A stretch of DNA of 46,265 nt from the NCBI RefSeq assembly GCF_000211835.1, contig NZ_AEGR01000054.1, positions 1 through 46,265 on the forward strand, in the 5' to 3' direction. This document shows positions 1 through 7,636 of the stretch, in pieces. A model generated the notes under the pieces. That model saw only the letters and a list, made by a program, of their open reading frames with translations. It did not search any database and was not told the DNA's origin. The stretch is from Hylemonella gracilis ATCC 19624. Its GTDB lineage: Bacteria > Pseudomonadota > Gammaproteobacteria > Burkholderiales > Burkholderiaceae_C. Numbering within the stretch: position 1 is the first letter of the stretch; every line of letters begins with the position of its first letter. A program made the translations under genes and the position numbers.

Positions 1-3000
1 CCGCCATAGGGGCTTGTGTGGCGGCTGCCACGGCCATGTTGCGGTTGGTTTCGTAGTCCTTCAGCGCTGCCTTAGCCAGTTCACCACTGTCCACCCGCTT
101 CTTGGCTTCGTCGTAGGCTTCTTCAGCTTTCGCGGCGGCCTCCACGGCCTCCTTGGCCGCCTTCACCGCCATGGCCGTGTCCATGTAAGCGTTACGCACC
201 CCCACCGTGGTGGTGGTGGTCTCCACCTCCTTGCGCGTCTCCGTGCTGGTCGTGTCTTGCTTGCCCGTGATGTTGACGCTTCCACCGGCCTGCACGATGG
301 CTTGGCCATCCACATCGACCTTGCTCGCCACGATGTTCACGTCCTGCGTGGCCAGCACCGCCAGGTTGCCCACGTTCAGCGTCGTGCCCTTGTGCGTGGT
401 GCTGGTGGTGGTCGTGGTCTCGGTGGTCTTGACCTCCTTCATGCCGCCCAGCGACACCTCGTCCTTGTTGAGCTTGCCGCCCACGCCACCGATCGTGTGC
501 TCGCTGTGGCTGGTTTCGCTGGTGCTCGTTTCCGCCGCTGCCTCCAGCGTCACGTTGGCCGCCGAGAGGATGGCCGTGCCCTCGGTGCTCACCTCCGCAC
601 CGATCAGCATGACGTTGTTCTGGGCCGCCAGCACCAGCTGCTCACCCGCGTTCAGGGTGCTGCTCTGCTGCGTGACTGTCGTGGTTTTCTGGCTGCTGCT
701 CTCGCCCAGCTTGATCTCTGGCGCCTTCATGTCCAGGGTCTGCGCCAGCGCGCCCGCCGCCACCGCGAAGCCCTTCATCAGGTCCGCCGCCACGCCCCGG
801 TAGCCTTCCGATTTCTCGTTCCAGCTCTCGCTCTTGAGCGCCAGCGTGTCCACGATCAGGTTCTCGGGCGTGCCCTCCCCGTTCACCGCCACGAAGCTGC
901 CGTCGGCCTGCTGCTGCACGGCCACGTCGCCGATGGCCAGGGTCTCCTCGGCGTTCAGGTTGGAGGCCGTGATCTGCACATTGCCCGTGGCCAGCACCTT
1001 GATGTTGGCGGCGTTCAGCTCGGTCGCCACCGCCGTCTGTTCCATCGAACCCTTGTCCTGGCTCTTGACTTTGAAGGTGCTCTTCGTCACCTTGGTATCG
1101 CGCTCGTACTCCTGGTCGATGCCCGCCGTCAGCGCGATGTTCTCGGCCTGCAGGGTGATGTCTTGCTCGGCGTCCAGCGTGGAGGCGTGGATGTGCAGCA
1201 GCCCGCCCGACTGGATCTGGATGTTCTCGCCGCTGAGGGTGTTGCCCACGTTGGAGAGGGTTTCCTCGGTGCTCGTCTTGGTGGTCTTCTTCTTGTTGAA
1301 CGTACCGCCAGAAGTGCTAGTGGTCTTCTCGTAGCTGTAGTCGCGCTCGGTGGCGGCGAGCAGCAGCACGTCGCCGTCGGCGGCCAGGGACAGGGTGTCG
1401 CCCGCTTGCACCGTGGAGGCCGTGGACACCAGGTCTCCGCCGCTGCGGATGCTCAGGTTGCCCCCGGCATCCAGCTCATTGCCCACCACGGTGGTGCTGG
1501 ATTGCTCGTAACGACGACCCAGCGTCTGCGACTCGTTCGTGACGGCAGCCAAGGTCACATTCCCCCTCGCGGACAGCGCCATGTCGCCATCGGCCTGGAA
1601 GCTCGTGCCTTCGCTGAGCAGATTGCCACCGGCTTTGATGGTCAGGTTGCCACCGGCTTGCAGCTGGTTGGTGAGATGCTCGGTTTCGGTGGTGGTCCGC
1701 CCCCCACTGGAGGTTTGCGTGGTTTGCGCCACAGCAACCAGCATCACGTTACCCTGCGCGGCGAGGGTCATGTCGCCGCCGGCATTGAAGGATGTGTTTT
1801 CGCTGCGCAGGTCACCTCCAACCTGAACGCTCAGACCCTCCTCGGCCTCCAGGCTCGCGCCAGTGAAACGCGCATCCCCGGCGACGTCCATGCTGACCGA
1901 GCCGCCACTGATGGTGGCCTGCTGCCCCACCAGCAACGCGTCCACCACGGTTTCGACCACCAGGTCACCGCCCACCTTCAGGCCCAGGCCACCCTGGGCC
2001 GTGATGGCGCCGCTCAGGTTGTAGAGGTCGCCACCCGTTTCGATGGACAGTGCGTCACCCGACTGGATGGTGCCGCTGTTGCTCAGCCCCCCCGCCACGT
2101 TCAGCGACATGCTTCCGCCCGAGGCCAGCAAGGAGCCGTCCGAGCGCAACACGATGTTGTCGTTGTGGCCCAGATAGACCTTGGGCACCAGGGCGGTCTG
2201 CACGCCAAACGCCGTCTCGAAGCTTTCCAGCACCATCCAGACGATGGGTTCCTGCAACTGGGCAATCTGCTGAGGCGTCAGGGCCACGCCGGGTGACAAG
2301 CTGAGCGCCTGGGTCTGCTCCAGCGCGTTCTCCATCAGGCCAACGTACTGCTTTTCCAGGTTGTCGTAACCGTCCAGGTACTGGAAGCCGGTCTGGCTCA
2401 GCAACTGGTCACGCACCAGGCGCTGCTCCACGAAACCATCGCCCAGGCGCTTGGGGGTCTCGGCGAAGTCATAGTCCAGCTTGTCCAGGATGTAGTCGGA
2501 CGAGATGAAGGTCTTGTAGCTGGTCAGGCGCGGGTCGGTCTCGACCAGGTAGGGATGGTTGGGCGAGTTGGAGGGTTTGACCAAGGCCGAACTGGGCAGT
2601 TGGTAGCCGTCCTGGCCCAGGATCAAATCGGGTAGCGTGGCGTCCCGGTCGGGGCCTTGATGGGCTGCTGCCTGGCTTTGGGCCAAGGCATCCACTGGAC
2701 TGCCATTCTTCAGTTCAACGAACTCACCCGTGAGGTTCCTGTTGGCTGAGAAGGTTGAGCTGGCAAGCCTGACCGTCGTTTTGCTCGTCTTGTCGTAGTC
2801 AAAAGTGTATTGCGGGGTGCACCAAAAAAAATTATCGTTGGCACCGTCACGCCCACAAACCCGTAAAAAGCCCGTCAAAATATCTTGCCCGTCGTGAACC
2901 GTGGTGTTGTCAACCGTATAGTCTTGATTGCGCGGCGACTTTGCCTTCACGAACAGGTCATTCCCTGCGCTGATCGTTGAGTAGACGTTGTCCAGTGTGT

Positions 3001-5581
3001 CATGCACATTAAGTGTCATATCCCCACCAGACAAGATTCGACCTTGAGGGCTGTCGACCGCCACGACGTGATTGGTAACAGTCTCTGTATAACTACGTAA
3101 ACCGCTGCGATAGTCATCCGTCACATCAAGCTCAATATCGTTGTACTGTCTCACCGTAACAACTGCGCTAACCTCAAACACCTCCCGCTCGTTGCGCAGC
3201 GTCCCCGCCTCAATCCGCAAATTCCCCTCCGCCTCGATCGTGGCTGAGGCATTGCGCAAGGTCTCCGTCACCCGGATGTCCGCATCCCCCAAAGCCAGCA
3301 GCACCGCGCCCGAGGTGTTGTTCAGGTTGCGCGCCTGCAGCGTCATGTCCTGCGCGACCAGCGCGCCCTTGTTCTCCAGGGTGCCGCCCGTGGTGAGCTG
3401 CAACGCACCTTCCGCGAACATCAGGCCGTCCTTGGTATTGCTGACGGAGCCCGCCGTGACCGTGATGTCCGTCGCCTGAACGCCGCCTGCGTTCGTGAGC
3501 AGGCCCGTGGCCGTGAGGTTCAGTTGCTCATCGGCCAGCAGCACGGCGTTCGCGCTGTTGGTGAGGGTCACGGCGCTCAGGCTGGCGTTGCGCCCGCCGA
3601 TCAGGCCGGTGTTGTTCAGTGCCTGATGGCCCTGCACGGTGAGTTGGCCGTCGATGGCCTGCATCAACCCGTTCTGGTTGATGTCGCCTTGCGCCGTCAG
3701 GCTCAGGTTCTGGCTGGCCGTGACGGCGCCTTGGTTGCTGACCGCACCGGCGCTGTTGATTTGCAAGTCCCTGTCCGCATAGACCAGGGCATTGGCAGCG
3801 TTGCTGATTGAGCCCGCCGTGATGTTGGCGTTGTTGGCCTGCACATTGCCTTCGTTGTTGAGCGCACCGGCGGTGGTGAGGCTCAGCGTGTCCTCGGCCA
3901 GCAAGGTGGCTGCGCTGCTGTTGTGCACGCTGGCGGCCGTCGCAACGACATTGCGGCCGCCGGTCGTGCCGGTGTTGTCCAGCGCAGCGTCGGTGTGCAG
4001 CGTCAGCGTTCCTTCGTTGGCCTGCGTCGTACCGGCCAAGGTGAGTGCGCCTGTCGCGCTCAGGCTCAGGTTCTGCACGGCCGCGATCTGGCCTTCGTTG
4101 ACCAGGGTGCCCGCGCTGCTGATGCTCAGCGCCTGATCCCCCGCCACGGTGCCGCTGGCCGCGTTGTTGAATTGGCCCGCCGTCACCGTGGCACTGCCCG
4201 CTTGCACCCGGCCCGCGTTCGCGAACTGCTGGGCCGTGGTGATGGCCAACGCCTGCTGTGCCAGCAGCACGGCGTTCGCCGCGTTGTCGACGGAGGCTGC
4301 ATTGATGTTGGCATTTCCCGCCTGCACGCGGCCTGCGTTGCTCAGGGCCTGCGAGCTTGTGATGTCCAGTTGCTGGCTGGTAGCGATCAGACCGGTCTGG
4401 GCATTGCGCAGGGTCTCGGCCTGGATGCGCGCGTTCGCGGCTTGCACCTGCCCCGCGTTGTCCAACTGCCGCGCGGCGCTGAGGTCCAAGCGCTGTTCGG
4501 CCGCAAGCACGGCGCTGGCGGCGTTTTGAATGGCATCGGCGGAGACGTTGACGTTCTTGCCGCTGACCGTGCCGGTGTTGTCCAGCACATCGCGGGTCTG
4601 GATCGTCAGTTGCCCTTGCGTGGCCTGCACCAGACCGGAATGGGTGATGCGCCCATCCGCCGCGAGCGTGAAGTCTTTGTCCGCGATCATCTGGCCCTGG
4701 CTGTTGACACCAAAGCCTTTTTCCGTGCCCACGATGCGGATCACATTGGCGTACATGCCGCCGATGGCCGCCACGTCCAGCGCCACGCCCGTGGTGTTGG
4801 AGTCTCCCCCCGCCAAGGGGGTCGCCGCCAGCGTGGCGTGGTCCACCACATTGCGTCCCGTCACCAGGTTGAGCTGCTGAGCCCAGAGCTGCCCGTTGAT
4901 GCGGATGGTGCGGGAGAGCAGGTCCAGCTGGTCCACGTTGGAGGCATTCAGGCCCTGGCCTTCGATGGCGATCTGCCCGCCATCGACCCGGAACCCCGTG
5001 AGGCCGCCGTTGGCACCGAACTGCGCCGTGCCCGTGGTCAGCGTGCTGCGCGAGGTGTTGATGAAACCGCAGCCATTGCAGCTGATGCCGTTGGGGTTGG
5101 CCAGGATGAACTCGGCACGCTGGCCCGCGATCTCGGTGTAGCCGCGCAAGGCGCTGGGGTTGGCGCTGGTGACTTCGTTGAGGATGATGCGCGCGGCCTG
5201 GCCCTTGAGCGCCGCGTTGCCGTCGATGTAGCCCGCCAACTGCGTCTGGGTGATGGCCGTGCTGTTGTTCAGGATCAAGCCCTTGGGGCCGACGTTGAAC
5301 TGGTTGTACTGGTTGCGCGACACCCCATCCTTGCTGGCCTGGTTGATGTTGACCACCGTGGTGTTGTTCTGGCTCTGGGTGATCTGCGGCGCGTGCGGGC
5401 TGTTCGCGGCAGCCTCCACGCCCGCCGCCTGCGCCAGCACCACACCCGGATAGCACAGGTAGGACAGCAGCACGCCCGCCGCGATGCGCTTGCGCTGCGC
5501 CGCGGTGAAGCCGAGGCGGCGGTCCTGCCCCGCCTCATTGCGACGATCCATGTGCCGGTCTTGCTTCAACCCTTGCTGCAT
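1..5581 (-). CDS. TpsA: FHA/CdiA-like two-partner-secretion exoprotein (C-terminus outside window)
   Basis: The minus strand stays open from 5581 to the window edge, about 1860 residues without a stop. Order seen: an extended, basic signal region ending VVLA/QA near residue 50; a TPS domain with NPNGI at about 162-166 followed by the CNGC and GFINTSR motifs, which the transporter recognises; many ~20-residue beta-helix repeats; an AT-richer stretch (about 2740-3170); a conserved block with YLVETDPR and KRLGDG (residues ~1000-1050); then a second repeat array (LNVAGGL, AGGNLTIKAGGNLL) and an Ala/Lys/Glu-rich helical segment at the edge. This layout is that of contact-dependent inhibition or adhesion proteins; whether a toxin tip exists cannot be seen. 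ATG 5581 is preferred because AAGGGGA precedes it; an in-frame ATG at 5599 has no such site. It follows its transporter by 26 bp. Confidence 0.93.
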   Translation of the reverse strand, partial: MQQGLKQDRHMDRRNEAGQDRRLGFTAAQRKRIAAGVLLSYLCYPGVVLAQAAGVEAAANSPHAPQITQSQNNTTVVNINQASKDGVSRNQYNQFNVGPKGLILNNSTAITQTQLAGYIDGNAALKGQAARIILNEVTSANPSALRGYTEIAGQRAEFILANPNGISCNGCGFINTSRSTLTTGTAQFGANGGLTGFRVDGGQIAIEGQGLNASNVDQLDLLSRTIRINGQLWAQQLNLVTGRNVVDHATLAATPLAGGDSNTTGVALDVAAIGGMYANVIRIVGTEKGFGVNSQGQMIADKDFTLAADGRITHSGLVQATQGQLTIQTRDVLDNTGTVSGKNVNVSADAIQNAASAVLAAEQRLDLSAARQLDNAGQVQAANARIQAETLRNAQTGLIATSQQLDITSSQALSNAGRVQAGNANINAASVDNAANAVLLAQQALAITTAQQFANAGRVQAGSATVTAGQFNNAASGTVAGDQALSISSAGTLVNEGQIAAVQNLSLSATGALTLAGTTQANEGTLTLHTDAALDNTGTTGGRNVVATAASVHNSSAATLLAEDTLSLTTAGALNNEGNVQANNANITAGSISNAANALVYADRDLQINSAGAVSNQGAVTASQNLSLTAQGDINQNGLMQAIDGQLTVQGHQALNNTGLIGGRNASLSAVTLTNSANAVLLADEQLNLTATGLLTNAGGVQATDITVTAGSVSNTKDGLMFAEGALQLTTGGTLENKGALVAQDMTLQARNLNNTSGAVLLALGDADIRVTETLRNASATIEAEGNLRIEAGTLRNEREVFEVSAVVTVRQYNDIELDVTDDYRSGLRSYTETVTNHVVAVDSPQGRILSGGDMTLNVHDTLDNVYSTISAGNDLFVKAKSPRNQDYTVDNTTVHDGQDILTGFLRVCGRDGANDNFFWCTPQYTFDYDKTSKTTVRLASSTFSANRNLTGEFVELKNGSPVDALAQSQAAAHQGPDRDATLPDLILGQDGYQLPSSALVKPSNSPNHPYLVETDPRLTSYKTFISSDYILDKLDYDFAETPKRLGDGFVEQRLVRDQLLSQTGFQYLDGYDNLEKQYVGLMENALEQTQALSLSPGVALTPQQIAQLQEPIVWMVLESFETAFGVQTALVPKVYLGHNDNIVLRSDGSLLASGGSMSLNVAGGLSNSGTIQSGDALSIETGGDLYNLSGAITAQGGLGLKVGGDLVVETVVDALLVGQQATISGGSVSMDVAGDARFTGASLEAEEGLSVQVGGDLRSENTSFNAGGDMTLAAQGNVMLVAVAQTTQTSSGGRTTTETEHLTNQLQAGGNLTIKAGGNLLSEGTSFQADGDMALSARGNVTLAAVTNESQTLGRRYEQSSTTVVGNELDAGGNLSIRSGGDLVSTASTVQAGDTLSLAADGDVLLLAATERDYSYEKTTSTSGGTFNKKKTTKTSTEETLSNVGNTLSGENIQIQSGGLLHIHASTLDAEQDITLQAENIALTAGIDQEYERDTKVTKSTFKVKSQDKGSMEQTAVATELNAANIKVLATGNVQITASNLNAEETLAIGDVAVQQQADGSFVAVNGEGTPENLIVDTLALKSESWNEKSEGYRGVAADLMKGFAVAAGALAQTLDMKAPEIKLGESSSQKTTTVTQQSSTLNAGEQLVLAAQNNVMLIGAEVSTEGTAILSAANVTLEAAAETSTSETSHSEHTIGGVGGKLNKDEVSLGGMKEVKTTETTTTTSTTHKGTTLNVGNLAVLATQDVNIVASKVDVDGQAIVQAGGSVNITGKQDTTSTETRKEVETTTTTVGVRNAYMDTAMAVKAAKEAVEAAAKAEEAYDEAKKRVDSGELAKAALKDYETNRNMAVAAATQAPMA

Positions 5582-5607
5582 GATCTTCCCCTTGTGCATG
5601 TTCAGAT

Positions 5608-7272
5608 TCAGATGTGCCATGTCAGTGCGAAGCCTCCCGTCAGGCCTTCGTCCTTGAATGAATCCGGCGCGTGCAAGCCATGCGCCACGAAAGCTTCGTA
5701 TTGAATCGGTCCCTGCCGACCGCGCCACCCCACGGCGCCACCGGCCAGCCAGCGGCCGTCGTAAGACTCGGTGCCCAGGCCGGAGACGCCGCCCACATCG
5801 ATGGCCACGAAGACGTCCTGCCCGCGCCACCAGGTGTGGCCCAGCTCATTGCGGCTGAGCCAGCCGCGTTGCCCGCCCAGGCTGTTTTCCCCGCCATAGC
5901 CCCGCACCGTTTGCCGCCCCCCCACACTGAACCAATCCAGGCTGTAGAGCGGTGTGTTGCTCCACTGCACCCGGTTCTGCGACGACAGCCAGACCGGCTG
6001 GCGCATCGAGGGAAAAGACTGATTGAGGCCAACGGACGCCTGCACCAGGCTGTACGTGGGGCCCGGCGCATCGGGGCCGTCCAGGCCGGACTCGGCGTCG
6101 AAGATGCGCAGGCCCTGCTTGCCGGTGAGCGACAGGTTCAGGCTGCCGGTATCCAGGTAGTGGCGATGGCGCACGCCCAACTGCAGCTGCGAGAGACGCC
6201 GCTGCTGCACCATGATCTCCGAGTCTTCGATGTAGCTGTGGCGGCGGCGCACGCCCAGGCCCGCGAACAGATCGGTCTTGAGCCGGTTGTCGCGCTGCAC
6301 GGTGCGGGTGGCGTCGAGCTGAACGTCATGGCCATCCCCGCTGCTCATGAATTCGAGCACGTCGCCTTCCACCTGCTGGTGGTAGCTGAACTTGTTGTAG
6401 CTGGCCTCGATCAGCCAGTAGCCCCAGGGCAGGCCGTAGTAGACGTTGTGGCTGCGGGTGCCTTGCTGGGCGTCGTAGTCGGAAGAGCGGTTCAAACCGA
6501 TCTGGATCTGGTCCTGCAGACCCAGCGGGTTGTCCCAGCCCGCCTGGGCGGACCACTGGTTCTTGCCCGTGGCATCACCGCCGCTGTCGTCCAGCGTCAC
6601 GCTCAAGCTCCAGGGCCGCGTGGTGGTGACGGACACCTCCACGTCGCTGTAGCCCTCGTTCTCCGAGGGCTTGATTTGCATCTGCACGTCCTGCGAGGCC
6701 AGACGCTTCATTTGCTCCAGACCTTGCTCCAGGTCACGCAGGTTGAGCACATCCCCCTTGCGCGCGGGAAAGGCGGTGCGCCAACTGCCCCGGTAGTCCT
6801 GGGGCAGACGGATCTGGTTCAGATAGCCGGGAAAGAAATGCAGTACCAAGGTGCCGCTCTTGAGGTCTTGCTCGGGAAAGGCCAGGCGGGAGGTGACGTA
6901 ACCGCGCGCGAGCAGGCTGCCATTGAGGCTCTTCAGCAGCTGCGCCAGGCCTTGCTGGCCCAGGCAACGGCCTTGCCATGCACTCACTTCGTCTTGCAGC
7001 CAGCCAAAACCCGAGGGCATGTCACCTTCCAAGCGGATGTGGTCAAGCTGAAAGCAGAAGTCTTCGGCCGGTGCCGTCGCGTCGGGCGAAGCCTCGGGCG
7101 AGGGCAGCTCAAAACGGAAATCCGGCCGCTGCTCGCGGCGCTGCTGTTCCTGCGTCTCGCGCTGCTGGCGGCGCAGCCATTCGTCTTGAATGACCGCATC
7201 CACCGGCTGAGCCATCACGCCCCCGCATCCCCATGCGAATGCAACGGTCAGTGCCAAACGTCCTTTTTTCAC
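5608..7272 (-). CDS. TpsB/ShlB-type outer-membrane transporter (FhaC/CdiB family)
   Basis: Predicted 554 residues, the usual size for the family. It secretes the adjacent TpsA across the outer membrane. A signal peptide (MKKGRLALTVAF... ending VMA/QPV) is followed by a Gln/Arg-rich N-terminal helix region, two POTRA domains (about residues 60-210, with the segment FCFQLDHIRLEG opening the first) and a 16-strand-type barrel carrying the family hallmark VRGYGGENSLGGQRG near residue 450. The C-terminus is Trp-His-Ile rather than the usual terminal Phe. The start is GTG 7272 with GGTGAGG just upstream; the reading frame continues upstream to 7470 but that part is cysteine-rich and unlike any TpsB N-terminus. 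Order transporter then exoprotein, same strand, argues for one transcript. Confidence 0.93.
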   Translation of the reverse strand: MKKGRLALTVAFAWGCGGVMAQPVDAVIQDEWLRRQQRETQEQQRREQRPDFRFELPSPEASPDATAPAEDFCFQLDHIRLEGDMPSGFGWLQDEVSAWQGRCLGQQGLAQLLKSLNGSLLARGYVTSRLAFPEQDLKSGTLVLHFFPGYLNQIRLPQDYRGSWRTAFPARKGDVLNLRDLEQGLEQMKRLASQDVQMQIKPSENEGYSDVEVSVTTTRPWSLSVTLDDSGGDATGKNQWSAQAGWDNPLGLQDQIQIGLNRSSDYDAQQGTRSHNVYYGLPWGYWLIEASYNKFSYHQQVEGDVLEFMSSGDGHDVQLDATRTVQRDNRLKTDLFAGLGVRRRHSYIEDSEIMVQQRRLSQLQLGVRHRHYLDTGSLNLSLTGKQGLRIFDAESGLDGPDAPGPTYSLVQASVGLNQSFPSMRQPVWLSSQNRVQWSNTPLYSLDWFSVGGRQTVRGYGGENSLGGQRGWLSRNELGHTWWRGQDVFVAIDVGGVSGLGTESYDGRWLAGGAVGWRGRQGPIQYEAFVAHGLHAPDSFKDEGLTGGFALTWHI

Positions 7273-7636
7273 GCGCCTCACCACGCCTTCCGCTGTTCCC
7301 GACTCTTGGCACGGCCTGCAAGTCCTCAGTCGGAGATTGCAAACGCACGCGCCAAGGCTGACCTTTTTGTTGGCGCAAGGAACACCGCAGACAGGGAAGG
7401 AGGTTTTGGGCGCGCAAGTCGCGCACCCCATGCAGACAGAGGATGGCGCCAGCACCGGCGCTTTCATCACTGTCTGGCAACCCCGCTGTCGTGTCGTCTG
7501 GACGTAGACCGGTAGCTTTGCGACCCTGGCTTTCGCGCAGGTGTGCCTTGCCTCATGAATGAGAACTGATCTTAACTAGCTCTGATCAGCAAACGCGGGA
7601 GTGCAGATTTTGAAAGGTAACGAGCCGTTTCCAACG
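7273..7636. other. Non-coding gap upstream of tpsB
   Basis: A 364-bp stretch between the stop of the metallopeptidase gene and the tpsB start, presumably holding the tpsBA promoter. I see no clear -35/-10 pair. The sequence CTGATCAG at 7582-7589, itself palindromic, together with CTGATC at 7566-7571 forms a spaced repeat and could be a regulator site. An open frame (to 7470) in front of tpsB is rich in cysteine and is judged non-coding. Confidence 0.4.

Noticed and set aside
14-2296. Long plus-strand open frame (760 codons) rich in His, Gly and Leu
   Set aside because: It is the mirror of the exoprotein gene; the minus-strand frame has clear FHA repeats, while this one has no recognisable domain.
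3528-5456. Minus-strand open frame of 642 codons rich in Gln, Arg and Gly
   Set aside because: It is a shifted frame of the exoprotein gene; the correct frame contains the TPS domain with NPNGI.
7273-7470. Cysteine-rich N-terminal extension of the TpsB frame
   Set aside because: The GTG at 7272 has a ribosome site and starts a normal signal peptide; the extension has 11 Cys and no similarity to TpsB.
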